Source: Azadirachta indica (taxonomy: Eukaryota; Streptophyta; Magnoliopsida; Sapindales; Meliaceae). Taken from it: DNA of 64,000 nucleotides. The notes beneath the pieces were generated by a model. That model saw only the letters and a program-made list of their open reading frames with translations, searched no databases and was not told the DNA's origin. Of the stretch, positions 11,321 through 22,107 are shown in pieces (position 1 is the stretch's first letter; each line of letters begins with the position of its first letter). A program made the translations under genes and the position numbers. The stretch is from the NCBI GenBank assembly GCA_022749755.1, contig CM040450.1:1562218-1626217 (forward strand), read 5' to 3'.

Positions 11321-12287
11321 ATAAGTTTGAATGCCTTTTCTTGCTCTTTTCCCCATTTGAATGGAACATTCTTCTTGATAACTTCGGTTAAGGGTGCAGC
11401 TATGCTACTAAAATCTCAAACAAAGCACCGATAAGAACTGGCCAATCCATGAAAGCTTCTTGCTTGATTCGTCGAAGTAGGCGTTGGCCATTTTTGAATT
11501 GCCTTCACCTTCTCCTCATCAACCGCAATCTCTTTAGTACTTACAACAAAACCAAGAAACACAAGCTTATCCATGCAAAATGTACATTTTTTAAAATTAG
11601 CAAATAGCCTTTCTTTCTTTAAAACCACTAAAACAGGTTTTAAATGTTCAACATGATCATTCAAGTTTTTGCTATAAATCAAGATATCATCAAAATAGAT
11701 TACTATGAATTTGCCAATGAAAGCACGAAAAACATGGTTCATAAATCTCATGAAAGTACTAGGTGCATTAGTTAATCCAAAAGGCATAACTAACCATTCA
11801 TACAAACCATATGTGGTTTTAAATGCAGTTTTCCACTCATCCCCTTCTTTCATCCTAATTTGATGGTATCTACTCTTAAGATCAATTTTAGAAAACACAC
11901 AAGATCCATGTAATTCATCTAACATATCATCTAATCGAGGAATGGGATGTCGATACTTTACCGTAATATTGTTGACAGCTCGGCAATCAACACACATCCT
12001 CCACATCCCATCTTTCTTAGGCACTAGTAACACCGAAACCGCACAAGGACTCATGCTTTTTCTATCATACCCTCTCTCCATCAGCTCATTAACTTGTCGT
12101 TGAAGTTCTTTTGTCTTTTCGGGATTACTTCTATAAGCTGGTCGGTTTGGAATTGTTGCACTGGGTACAAAATCAATTTGATGTTTAATTCCTCGAATTG
12201 GAGGTAAATCAGGAGGCACCTCTTCAGGAAAGACATCTTAGAATTCCTGCAAAAGAAACGTAACATTGCTCGGTAAAGATCCGGCAA
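11321..12287 (-). pseudogene. Reverse transcriptase in the inverted segment, long open frame
   Basis: The open frame 11416-12219 (267 codons) is the longest family A coding stretch in the window. It holds [76 protein letters not shown] and the catalytic IVIYFDDILIYS. It then has KCTFCMDKLVFLGFVVS and [13 protein letters not shown]. The catalytic Asp pair is intact. A TAG near 12240 and a change of frame separate it from the protease side, and the frame ends before RNase H. Its good state contrasts with the broken integrase next to it. Confidence 0.85.
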
Positions 12288-12901
12288 AACTGTCAGTACA
12301 CAAAAAGACCTCCTTGTACATAAGTACTATAAGGGGCTGTTGTGAAAGTAAAACTCTCTTGATCTCACTTTTTTTTACAATAAAATAGTATTTTTCCTCT
12401 CTCTCACACATTAACGTTGCAACTCTCTCATTTTCACATTTTTGCCTTTCTCATTTTCTTTTTTCTTTTCACTCGCTTTTTGTATCTTTAATTGGTCTTC
12501 GAGAATTTGTTTTGGAGTCAATGGTACAAGTGATATGGGTTGCCTTTTGATGGTAAAAGAGTATCTATTGGTAAAACCGTTGTGTGTGACTCGTCGATCG
12601 TACTACCATGGTCTGCCCAATAGAATGTGACATGCATGCATAGCAATCATGTCACAAAGGACCTCATCCTTATATTTGCCAATAGAGAATGCCACCAACA
12701 CTTGTTTTGTTATCTTGATTTCTCCACAAATTCGGTGCTAGCCACATTGGTGCAACTTCCTCCATCAATTATAACACTGCAAACTTTATTGTTGATGAAA
12801 TACCAAGTATGAAACAAGTTCTCCCGCTGATCATTTTCTTCTTCTTTAATCTGTGCGCTAAGAGCTCGTCTTGCCACTATATTCTCCTTCCGCAGAATAT
12901 T
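12288..12901 (-). pseudogene. Protease and gag-end remnant in the inverted segment
   Basis: Near 12710-12790 the minus strand reads VCSVIIDGGSCTNVASTEF. This is an aspartic-protease active-site block (D-G-G-S instead of the common D-T/S-G), preceded by QRENLFHTWYFINNKV. Further left, about 12520-12640, text like the A2 copy at 29859-30041 (HILLGRPW-type flap end, mutated) can be followed. Many frame breaks are present. The right edge is the clean start TGATGC of the 3' LTR at 12902. The gag sequence here stops where the intact A2 copy continues at about 30305. Confidence 0.7.
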
Positions 12902-13707
12902 TGATGCAAATAAAGTTGTGCAACCATGTAAACAAGAGGAGAACCTCAGACATAAGGTTGGAGACACTCGATTACAGCATCTATATAATTCGCTAAGCGT
13001 GTTGAGTGGACCGATTACAAGAGCTAGAGCCAAGACATTGGAAAGTGCCTTAAATGGACTAATTAAAAAGATGTGTGATTCAAATACAATTCAAGATACA
13101 CGTCTTGAAGAATTAGGCTCAGTGAACATTATTCAAGCGACCGGAGTCCAAGAGGACTAATATGAAAATGTTCAAAAATTATAGTGCATTTATGTAATTT
13201 TAAGAATTTTAAAATGATGTAATCACTTACATCATACATATTCGACGTCATTGCTTACGTCATATATATATGACGTCATTGTTTACGTTTTCATGTTTAA
13301 AATTTATAGGTTTTGAAAGTCATAAAATTTGAATTTATTTTGTCAAATTGTTAAGTAAAATTGATAACCTAACTTTTAACATTTTCCTTTGTATTTGCCT
13401 ATAAAAAGGCTTTCATTTCTTGAAATGAAATAAGCAATTTGAGTGTTAAGTTATTTCTTACAAGTTCTTGTTCTTGAACTTTTCAAGTTTAATTTCTTGT
13501 GGCGTTCAAAACAACTAAACATATCATATAAATTTTTAAGTGTTTTCTTAAGGGTCTTGGTGTGGTGTTTGAGTAAATCATAATCTTGGTTCTTATCTAG
13601 ATAGGTATTGGTTCAAGGTTTAATAAACTTGCATTTTGGAAAAATCTTGGGGTTCTTTACTACATTTGGTGTTGAGTTTCGTCACACTATTGGCGAGGTT
13701 CGTATCA
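12902..13707 (+). repeat. 3' LTR of inverted A element, with open Pol tail
   Basis: Starts TGATGCAAATAAAG and ends GTTCGTATCA, followed by the AACAA duplication, 806 bp. The frame 12918-13160 holds LSGPITRARAKTLESALN and ends LGSVNIIQATGVQED before TAA. It is the best kept copy of the LTR-coded Pol C-terminus. Unlike the 3' LTR of A2, no polypurine tract precedes it: minus-strand gag sequence abuts the TG directly. CTATAAAAAGGC lies near 13400. Confidence 0.85.
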
Positions 13708-14470
13708 AACAACATCATGAAACTCTTCAAGAAGTTGCTTCATGATTTGCGGTGGTTTATTGCCATCTTCATTTTCTCAAACACAACTAGAACATAAACT
13801 TCATTCCCTAAATTCAACTCCTTTCGACATTTTGATATGACAAGCAAATTGTTTCCCTAATTTTTTACAGGTTTAGGAATATTTTCCATCTTTGACGGGC
13901 CCAGAACTATCTTTGTTCCATCTTTAACAAAACTATAGTGTTTTTATACCCATCATGCATAACCTTTCTATCATATTGTCAAGGTCTTCCCAAAAGTAAA
14001 TGACAAGCATCCATGGGCACAACATCATACCAAACTTCATCCATATATTTTTTTTTCCAATTGAAAACAAAACAAGACAACGTTTGTTTACCTTTATCTC
14101 ATTGCCCTTTCGAAGCCAAGAAAGTTTGTATGGTTGAGGATGTTGCTCAGTTTTAAGGCACAACTTCTCCACCATTTCAGTAGACACCACATTCTCAAAG
14201 CTGCCACCATCAATGATGACGTTACAAACCTTGCCATTAGAAGTACATCTTGTGTGAAAAATGTTCTTTCGCAACCAATCTTCTCCTTCAAATGCAACGC
14301 TCAAACTTTGCCACATAATAAGGGATTCGTCATAATCAGCATATACAACATCATCTTCTTCTACTTCTTTTGGAACTTCAGCATCAAATTGTGGACCTCC
14401 CTCAATTTCTTCATGAGCATCTTCTTCAAAAAAGTGTGATAATTTTGTGATTAGGACATTCAGAAGCAAT
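13708..14470 (-). pseudogene. Protease and Pol N-terminus of B
   Basis: The frame 13933-14481 holds an acidic linker (EEVEEDDVVYADYDES), then NIFHTRCTSNGKVCNVIIDG with GSFENVVSTEMVEKL, the protease active-site block with D-G-G-S. A frameshift follows near 14050, where the flap-end LLGRPW-type block is read out of frame. 13713-13930 has no open frame, but on the minus strand it ends LLEEFHDVV at the A insertion point. This is the usual text just before RT, and it links to 9104 across the inserted element. Confidence 0.75.
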
Positions 14471-15446
14471 ATGCCCAACACCTTGACATTTGAAGCATCG
14501 TCGAGAATTCATGCTTGGTTGCTGCTTAGAGCTAGTTCCCACATCATTCTTGGCAGGAATCTTGGTTGTTGATTTCCCGGCAGAAGTATTTTTGGAAATA
14601 GAGGTGTTCCCACAATTGGAAGTGATGTCACGGGCTGAAAAACAACTGCCACTCCCTCGTGCTTCTCTTTGTTGCTTCTCCACCTTTAGAGCCAGTCTAC
14701 ACACATCATTGTAGCTCCAATAAGGTTGCAATTGGACTATATTTCCAATTTCTGATCTCAATCCTCCTAAATAACGAGCTATCGTTTGTTCTTTCGGCTT
14801 AACAATATCACACTTTAACATAAGGTGATTAAATTCAGCATTATATTCTTCCACAGATAGATCTTTTTAGTTGAAATTGTGAAACTTCAAGAAAATATCT
14901 TGCCGCTAATTTTTCGGTACGTATTTTCGCTTGAGTTCCCTCTTCATCTTTTCCCAAGTGACAATTTTACCTCTTCCTTCACGTACTCTTTGTCTCTTGA
15001 GATTTTCCTACCATAAAGATGCATGCTTCTTTAGCTTGATGGCAACAAGCTTCACCTTCATATGTTTAGGAACATCCTTGAACTCAAAAATTCATTCAAT
15101 GGTTTGGAGACAATCAACAAATTCTTTCGGCTGCATCCTTCCTTCGAAATCTAGAATATTAACTTTCATATTGAAATGTTTTCAAAATGAAAGTTTCATA
15201 ACTCTCTTGGGTGTGGGGGAGTGTTGCTGCCACTTGACAAGTGACTTAGCCCTCTTCTTCTACGCTAAGAGCTTCATGGATAGGTTCTATATGCTGCTGA
15301 ATTCTCTCTTGATTTTCAAATGTCTCAGACCGTTGTTGAAGTTGCTGGATTTGCCTCCTCATTTCTGCCATTAGAGCATCACGAGGATCAGCTTTTGTAT
15401 TTGAAGGACCTTCCTCAGATTGTTTTTGGCGAAGACGGGTAGCCAT
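14426..15446 (-). pseudogene. gag of B with intact CCHC zinc knuckle
   Basis: Capsid-nucleocapsid precursor. The ATG at 15446 opens MATRLRQKQSEEGPSN, a coiled-coil-like Gln/Glu-rich start (MRRQIQQLQQRSETFENQER), and runs to a stop near 15246. The middle, 14860-15240, is broken. 14426-14854 is open again and has MEEYNAEFNHLMLKC, ARYLGGLRSEI and the nucleic-acid knuckle CFKCQGVGHIASEC (CX2CX4HX4C, complete). The start codon is only about 25 bases from the 5' LTR, with the PBS between, so the leader is very short compared with the A family. Confidence 0.8.
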
Positions 15447-15452
15447 GGAACC

Positions 15453-15468
15453 TTGAGCTCTGATACCA
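15453..15468 (-). promoter_or_regulatory. Met-type primer-binding site of B
   Basis: On the minus strand this reads TGGTATCAGAGCTCAA, starting three bases after the LTR end at 15472. Its first 12 bases are the complement of the 3' end of plant initiator-methionine tRNA, as used by many plant gypsy and copia elements. The gag ATG follows within a few bases. Confidence 0.85.
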
Positions 15469-15471
15469 AAT

Positions 15472-15617
15472 TGATATCGGAAAATGAAGGTATGTGGAAA
15501 AATTAATGTTTGTTAAGGAAAAATAGATTACTAATCTGGATTCCTAATATTAACAACAAAGGGATATAGAAACACCACCCTAAAATTCTTATTAAAGGTT
15601 GTAGAGCTTCAATGAAA
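15472..15617 (-). repeat. 5' LTR of B, truncated remnant
   Basis: Begins TGATATCGGAAAATGAAGG next to the PBS and matches the left B LTR at 7700 for about 146 bases up to GTAGAGCTTCAATGAAAA. It then passes into satellite (CTCTCACGGTACATTTT). More than 600 bases of the LTR are gone, including the outer TG terminus, so no target duplication can be read on this side. Confidence 0.8.
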
Positions 15618-17983
15618 ACTCTCACGGTACATTTTATTACGAAAACGGAGAAGTTGAACTTGCACGATTTTGGAGGCTGGAATTGTAAAAAGGAAAACAG
15701 AATCGGAAAATGACTTCATATCGAGATGGGCCACACGTATTGCTACTCAACATCATGTGAAGATCCTCGCGATGCATTTTATTTTAAAAACAGAGAAGTT
15801 GAAAGTGTGCGATTTTTGGGGGTATAATTGTCAAATAGGAGGCAGACTCAAAAAATGACTTCGTATCAAGACGGGGCTGCACGTATTGCTATTTAACATC
15901 GCGTGAGGATCATTATGATGCATTTTATTTCGAAAACGGAGAAGTTGAAAATGTACGATTTTTGGGGCCAGATTTGTCAAACGGAAAGCAGACTTGAAAA
16001 AAACTACTTCGTTTCGAGACGATCAACCCGAATTGCTACTCACCTTCGCATGAGCATTAACATGGTACATTTTTTTTCCAAAAACAGAGAAGTTAAATAT
16101 GTACGATTTTTGGGGCCGGAATTGTCAAACGGGAAGTATACTCGAAAAATTACTTCGTTCTGAGATGATCGACCCGAATTACTACTCACCATCACGTGAA
16201 GATAAAACACGGTGTAATGTATCTCGAAAATGAAGAAATTGAAAATATACGATTTTAGGGGCTGGAATTTTCAAACGAAAAGTAGACTCGAAAAACGATT
16301 TCATTTTGAGACGATTGACTTGAATTGCTGCTCACCATCATGTGAAGATATAACATAGTATAATATATTTCGAAAACGGAGAAGTTGAAAATATACGATT
16401 TTTGCGGCCAGAATTGTCAAATTGAGTGCAAACTCGAAAAACGACTTCGTTTTAAGACGATGGACCCAAATTGCTACTTACCATCACGTGAAGATAAAAC
16501 ACAGTGTAATATATTTTAAAAATGAAGAAGTTGAAAATATACAATTTTAGGGAACGGAATTGTCAAACAAGAAACAAATTCGAAAAATGACTTTGTATCG
16601 AGATGGGCCATGAGTATTGCTACTCACCATCACGTGAGGATCATCACGGTGTGTTTTGTTTCGAAAACGAAGAAGTTAAAAATCACGATTTTCGGAGTCG
16701 AAATTGTCAAACAGAAAGCAGACATGTAAAACGACTTCGCATTGAGACTGGCCACACATATTGCTACTCACCATCACGTGAAGATCAACACGGTACAATT
16801 TATTTCAAAAATGGAGAAGTTGAAAATATACGATTTTTGGGACTGCAACTATCAAATAGGAAATAGACTCGAAAAACGACTTTGTATCTTGATGGGCCAC
16901 ACGCATTGCTACTCACTATCGCGTGAGAATTAACATAGTGTTTTTTATAAAAAATGGAGAAGTTAAAAGTGCACGATTTTTTAGTCTATAATTGCTGAAC
17001 AGGAAACGGACTAGAAAAATGACTCTGTATCGAGACAGAGCACATGTATTGGTACTTACCATTACGTGAGGATCATCACATTACATTTTATTTAGAAAAT
17101 GGAGAAGTTGAAAATATACAATTTTCGGGCCAGAAATGTCGAAGGGAATGCAGACTCGAAAAATGACTTTATATTAAGATGGGCCACACGTATTGCTACT
17201 CACTATCGCATGAAGATCAACATGATGCATTTCATTTTGAAAATGCACGATTTTCAAGGCCAGTATCATCAAATGGGAAGCAGACTTGAAAAACGAATTT
17301 GTATCAAGATGTTCCATACGTATTGCTACTCACCATCACGTGAGAATCATTACATTTTAAAAATAGAGAAGTTAAAAAATGTACGATTTTTGGGGCCAGA
17401 ATTGTCAAATAAGAAGTAAACTCAAAAAATGACTCGTTTCCAAACAATCCACTCGTATTGCTACTCACCATCGCCTGAGGATCAACAAGGTACACTTTTT
17501 TTTGAAAATCGAGAAGTTGAAAATGCACGATTTTCGGGGCCAGAATTGTCAAACGGGAAACGGACTCTAGAAACGACTCTGTATCGAGGTGGACCACACG
17601 TATTGCTACTCACCATCACGTGAGGATCATTACAGTGCATTTTATTTAGAAAACAGAGAAATTTAAAATGTATAATTTTTGGAGCTAGAGTTGTCCAATG
17701 GGAAGCGGACTCGAAAAACGACTTCATTTTAAGACAATCAACCCGAATTACTACTCACCATCATGTGAAGATAAAACACGCTATAATATATTTCAAAAAT
17801 GGAGAAGTTGAAAATATACGATTTTAGAGGCTAAAATTTTCAAATAGGAAGCAGACTTGAAAAATGATTTTGTTTTGAGATGATTGACCCGAATTGCTAC
17901 TAACCATCACGTGTAGATAAAACACAGTGTAATATATTTCAAAAATTGAGAAGTTGAAAATGTACAATTTTTGGGGCCAGAAT
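15618..17983. repeat. ~145-bp satellite array, block 3
   Basis: The longest block, about 16 units with the same landmarks as blocks 1 and 2. Several units near 16140-16560 and 17730-17940 share a variant (GACCCGAATTGCTACTCACC, GAAGATAAAACACGGTGTAATATATTTCG). This variant is absent from blocks 1 and 2 in the parts I compared, so sub-families exist and the array has some higher-order structure. Part of the variant group sits at each end of the block. The block is cut at 17983 in a unit (GGCCAGAAT) by the A1 LTR. Open frames here follow the repeat and are not genes. Confidence 0.9.
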
Positions 17984-18782
17984 TGATGCAAATGAAGTTG
18001 CGTAACCACGTAAATAAGAGGAGAAACTCATACATAAGGCTGGAGACACTCAATTGCAGCATTTATATGATTCGCTAAGCGTGCCGAGTATTATAAGAGC
18101 TAGAGCCAAGACCTTAGAAAGTGCATTAAATGGACTAATAAAAAGATGTGTGATTTAAATACAATTCAAAATACACATCTTAGAGAAATTAGGCTCAGTA
18201 CACATCATTTAAACGATCGAAATCCAAGAAGACGAATATAAAAAAAAAAAATTATAATCCATTTATGTAATTTTTAAGAATTTTAAAATGATGTAGTCAC
18301 TTACATCACACACATACGACGTCATTGCTTACGTCATATATATATGATATCATTGTTTACGTTTTCTTGTTTCAAATTTGTAGTTTTTTTAAAAATCATA
18401 AAATTTGTATTTTTTTTTATCAAATTGTTAGGTAGGATTGTTGGCTTAACTTTTGACATTTTTTCTTTATATTTATTTATAAAAAGGTTTTCATTTTTTA
18501 AATGAAATAAACAATTTGAGTATTAAGTTATTTCTTACAAGTTCTTATTCTTGAACTTTTGAAGTTTAATTTCTTATGACGTTCAAAACAATCAAATTTA
18601 TCATTTACATTTTTAAGTGTTTTTTAAAGGATCTTAGTGTGGCGTTTGAGTAATCATAATCTGAGTTCTTATCTAAATAGGTATCGGGTCAAAACTCAAT
18701 AAACTTGCGTCTTGGAGAAATTTTGGGGTTATTTACTACATTCGTGTTGGGTTTCGTCGTGTTATTGGCAAAGTTCGTATCA
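17984..18782 (+). repeat. 5' LTR of A1
   Basis: TGATGCAAATGAAGTTG to AAGTTCGTATCA, 799 bp. The Pol-tail frame is decayed here: a deletion removes bases of the GPITRARAK block near 18090, and later codons are out of frame. Near 18478, TATTTATAAAAAGG stands where the other copies have the probable TATA box. A PBS follows after two bases. Confidence 0.85.
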
Positions 18783-18784
18783 TT

Positions 18785-18796
18785 TGGTATCAGAGC
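18785..18796 (+). promoter_or_regulatory. Met-type primer-binding site of A1
   Basis: TGGTATCAGAGC, an exact 12-base complement of the 3' end of initiator-methionine tRNA as recognised in plant LTR elements. It is the best preserved PBS of the five A copies here. The others read TGGTATCAGAAC (9903, 23672), TGTTATCAGATC (33838) and, for A2, a variant with one change. Confidence 0.85.
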
Positions 18797-19322
18797 TTTG
18801 GTTTCAAGGCAAGTTTAAGTTATCCTTTACATCTTTATTGTTCCTTTATTTCTTAAATTAGAATTTTGAAAAAAAAATAGAAAAAAAATTATTATGGCAA
18901 AATTCCTCCTTAATTGGTCCAAATTCGAATTTTGTGTTTTACTTCCTTCAATTTATTTTGAGTTCATATTTTCATTTCTACTTCCTAAAAAAAAAAGAAA
19001 AGAAAAAGGAAACAAAGCAAAAAAAAAAAGAGAGAAAAAAAAAGAGAATTATTGTTATCTATTATATTCATGATTTCTTGTAATATTGGCCTAATATTCC
19101 TTATTCTTGATTCAATATTGTCATTACTTGCATCAATTTCTTAAGAATTGCTTATTGAATCTTGTGATTTGTTTTGCTTGCTTCTCATCTTAAAATTACC
19201 ACTGAAATTTTGATTAAGAGTGTTCGAGTGTGAGAATATTTGAGTGCTCAAACATAAGAGTGAATGAAAACATGTGAGAGAGTGCTTGTGAGGTTTCTAA
19301 CTTTGTTTTGCAAATTTTAAAT
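18797..19322 (+). other. Leader of A1
   Basis: About 525 bases between PBS and gag without an open frame. Two A-rich stretches lie at 18869-18890 and 18986-19045. The end, GTGAGAGAGTGCTTGTGAGG then TTTCTAACTTTGTTTTGCA, is conserved in all A copies just before the gag ATG. No other signal recognised. Confidence 0.7.
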
Positions 19323-20510
19323 ATGTCTCACAATTAAGAAGAAAATTCAATTACGAGGGTATGACAACCAACCACTCCGAACCTACAATTACAGGCGTTA
19401 TTGGGGGAGATGAGATGGATGATGAGAGCTGAGTTAGAACCAATCCGTGAGAAGATGGATCGGTTGGAAGAAGAGACATCAAAAGGACAACATTAAAGCT
19501 CTTCCATTAGACAACCACCTAGGCAAGTGCAACCAAGGGTACAATGGGGTAATGTTGAGAATGATGAGCAGTAAGATGAATCACCAATGAACCGGGGCAG
19601 GAATTTGCATGGTTATAGGAATAGAGAAGATAGGTTGGGTAGACCTAAGTTGGATGATGATTTAGGAAGTATTAAGGTGAAAATTCCATTGTTTCAAGGT
19701 AGAAATGATCCTCAAGCTTATTTAGAGTGGGAGAAGAAAATAGAGATGATTTTCGATTGTCACAACTACTTTGAGATCAAAAACATAAAATTTGCGGCCA
19801 TTGAATTTACTGATTATGCTATTATTTGGTGGGATCAATTGTTGAAGGATAGGAGAAGAAATCAAGAACGTCCTGTTGAAACGTGGGATAAGATGAACAC
19901 AATAATGAGAAGACGTTTTATTCCAAACTACTACCATTTGGAGTTGTGCAATAAATTGCAGCATCTCACTCAAGGATCTAAAAGCGTAGATGAATACTAC
20001 AAAGAGATGAAAGTTGCTAAGATCCGAGCAACTGTAGAGGAGGATAGAGAAACTACCATGGCTAGATTCTTACATGGTTTAAATCGTGAGATCGCAGACC
20101 TGGTAGAGATGCAATATTATGTAGAGTTGACAGATATGGTACACCAAGCCATCAAAGTTGAGCAACAATTGAAGCGAAGAAACATGGTTAGGAGAGGAGC
20201 AAGCACGACTGCTATAAACTCATTGAGATCAACTCCTAAACGGCAAGAATTTCCATTAATAAAGTCTAATTCCGAAGCTTCTAAGGATGTTAAACAAGTT
20301 GTTCTGCAAACACAAGGTAACATTGAATCCACCGCTTCTAGAAATCGTGACATTAAGTGTTTTAAATGTTTAGGCAGGGGTTATATAGCTAGCCAATGCT
20401 CAAATAAAATGGTAATGGTGATCAATGCTCAAGGGGAGATTGAGTCGGAAGGAGAAGAAGAAGACGAAATAGAAGACATGCCATCTCTTGAAGATAACTA
20501 CAAAGGGTAA
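19323..20510 (+). pseudogene. gag of A1
   Basis: The first ATG at 19323 (MSHN) meets a TAA four codons on, and more stops follow before the long open frame 19587-20510 (307 codons). In it are RPKLDDDLGSIKVKIPLFQ and AYLEWEKKIEMIFDCHNYFE, IWWDQLLKDRRRNQE, YYKEMKVAKI and [18 protein letters not shown], the capsid region. The knuckle CFKCLGRGYIASQC at 20358-20399 has Tyr (20382-20384) in place of the zinc-binding His. The C-terminus is acidic (EGEEEDEIEDMPSLED). It would form the particle, but zinc binding is probably lost. Confidence 0.85.
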
Positions 20511-21180
20511 TATGCTGCGGAAGGAGAATTATTAGTGGCAAGACAAGCTCTTAAGGAAGAAGAAAATGATTAGCGGGAGAACTTGTTTCATACTCGGTGT
20601 TTTGTCAACAATAAAGTTTGCAACGTTATAATTGATGGAGGAAGTTGCACCAACGTGGCCAGCACCAAATCAGTGGAGAAATTGTTGTTACCTACCATGA
20701 AAACATCCACGATTGTACCAGCTTCAATGGCTAAACAATTGTGGAGAAATCAAAGCAACAAAACAAGTGTTGGTGTCATTCTCTATTGGCAAGTATGAGG
20801 ATAAGGTTCTTTGTGACGTGATTCCTATACACGTATGTCACATCTTATTAGGCAGACCATGGCAATACGATTGACGAGTCACATATGACAATAGATACTC
20901 TTTTACCATCAAAAGGCAACCTATATCACTTGTACCATTGACTCCAAAACAAGTTTTCGAAAACTAATTAAAGATGCAAAAACCAAGTGAAAAGAAAAAA
21001 GAAAACAAGAAAGGCAAAAATTTGAAAAAGAGTGAGAGGAAAAATGAGAGTTGCAACGTTGATATGTGAGAGAGAGGAAAAATACAATTTTATTGCAAAA
21101 AAAGTGAGATCAAGAGAGTTTTACTTTCATAACAGCCCCTTATAGCACTTATGTACAAGAAAGCCTTTTTGTGTATTGAC
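20511..21180 (+). pseudogene. Protease region of A1
   Basis: A stop (TAA at 20508-20510) and a second one near 20571 separate it from gag. 20583-20798 has LFHTRCFVNNKVCNVIIDGG then SCTNVASTKSVEKLL, the aspartic-protease block. A one-base change near 20700 shifts the frame. The HILLGRPWQYD flap end is still readable near 20840-20870, followed by a stop. The rest to 21120 is a Lys/Glu-rich linker (KEKRKQERQK-like) out of frame. Confidence 0.75.
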
Positions 21181-21857
21181 GATTTTGCCGGATTCTTGTC
21201 GAGCAATGTTATGTTTTTTTTGCAGGAATTCGAGAATGTCTTTTCTGAAGAGGTGCCCTCGGTTTACCTCCAATTCGAGGAATTGAATATCAAATTGATT
21301 TTATACTCGGTGCAACAATTCCGAACCGACTAGCTTATAGAAGTAATCTCAAAGAGACAAAGGAACTTCAACGAGAAGTTAATGAGTTGATGGAGAAAGG
21401 GTATGTTAGAGAAAGTATGAGTCCTTGTGCGTAAGAAAGATGGGACATGGAGGATGTGTGTTGATTGCTGAGCTATCAACAATATTATGGTAAAGTATCA
21501 ACATCCTATTCCTCAATTAGATGATAAGTTAGATGAATTGTATGGATCTTGTGTATTTTCTAAAATTGATCCTAAGAGTGGATACCATCAAATTAGGATG
21601 AAAGAAGGGGATGACTGAAAAACTACATTTAAAACAAAATATGGTTTGTATGAATGGTTAGTTATGCCTTTTGGGTTAACTATTGGACCTAGTACTTTCA
21701 TGAGACTTATGAACCATATTTTGTGTGCTTTCATTGGCAAATTCGTAGTAGTCTATTTTGATGATATATTAAATGATCATGTTAAACATTTAAAACTTAT
21801 TTGAGAGGTTTTAAGGAAAGAAGGGTTATTTACAAATTTTAAGAAATGTATATTTTA
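21181..21857 (+). pseudogene. Reverse transcriptase of A1, truncated
   Basis: Text in several frames follows the A0 RT (11416-12219): FLQEFENVFSEEVP near 21215, KDGTWRMCVD near 21440, FSKID then [13 protein letters not shown] near 21560-21620, [14 protein letters not shown] near 21640-21680 and VVYFDDIL near 21750-21770. Both catalytic Asp remain. Small deletions remove codons near 21430 and after FDDIL (the ILIYSKNLND text is shortened). A stop replaces W at 21617. It ends at KKCIFY where a minus A LTR terminus TGATACGAAAC begins. Confidence 0.8.
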
Positions 21858-22107
21858 TGATACGAAACTCGCCAATATCGTGACGAAACCCAACACCAAA
21901 TGTAGTAAAGAACCCCAAAATTTCCCAAGATGCAAGTTTATAGAGTCTTGACCCGATACCTATCTAGATAAGAACCAAGACTATGATTTACTCAAACGCC
22001 ACACCAAAAATCCGTAAGAAAACACTTAAGAATCTAAATGATAAGTTTGGTTGTTTTGAACGCTACAAAAATTAAACTTGAAGAGCTCATGAGCAAGAAC
22101 ATATAAG

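Larger units (their letters stand above)
9105..13707 (+). mobile_element. Family A element with same-direction LTRs and an inverted coding region
   Basis: Two plus-strand A LTRs (9105-9900 and 12902-13707) are flanked by a perfect 5-bp duplication AACAA (9100-9104 and 13708-13712). Removing the element rejoins the B pol frame. The PBS and leader after the left LTR are on the plus strand, as expected. From about 10140 to 12901 the gag end, protease, RT, RNase H and integrase are on the minus strand. The gag start, the integrase C-terminus and the polypurine tract are missing. The left switch at 10133-10142 shares a few bases with both partners. The right switch is exactly at the TG of the 3' LTR. 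Confidence 0.85.
7700..15617 (-). mobile_element. Family B Ty3/gypsy element, interrupted by an A element
   Basis: A minus-strand element inside the satellite. From right to left it has a truncated 5' LTR (15472-15617), a Met-type PBS (15453-15468), gag with an intact CCHC knuckle, protease, and reverse transcriptase with an intact FDD. RNase H and integrase are lost, and a truncated 3' LTR lies at 7700-8165. An A element with an AACAA duplication splits it at 9105-13707. The B reading frame continues exactly across that insertion. The right end is broken: the 5' LTR stops after about 146 bases and the satellite resumes at another phase of the unit, so a deletion removed LTR and satellite together. 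Confidence 0.85.
17984..21857 (+). mobile_element. Family A element A1, 5' part
   Basis: LTR (17984-18782), PBS, leader, gag, protease and RT follow in normal order on the plus strand. The RT is cut at 21857 by reverse-oriented A sequence that starts with an LTR terminus. RNase H, integrase and the 3' LTR are not found on the right. The left edge lies inside a satellite unit with AGAAT (17979-17983) before the LTR. The matching right-hand duplication is not in the window. Confidence 0.85.

Noticed and set aside
18785..18796. tRNA-like text next to LTRs
   Set aside because: Only the primer-binding complement is present. No tRNA cloverleaf surrounds it here or at 9903, 15453, 23672, 33838 or 62669.
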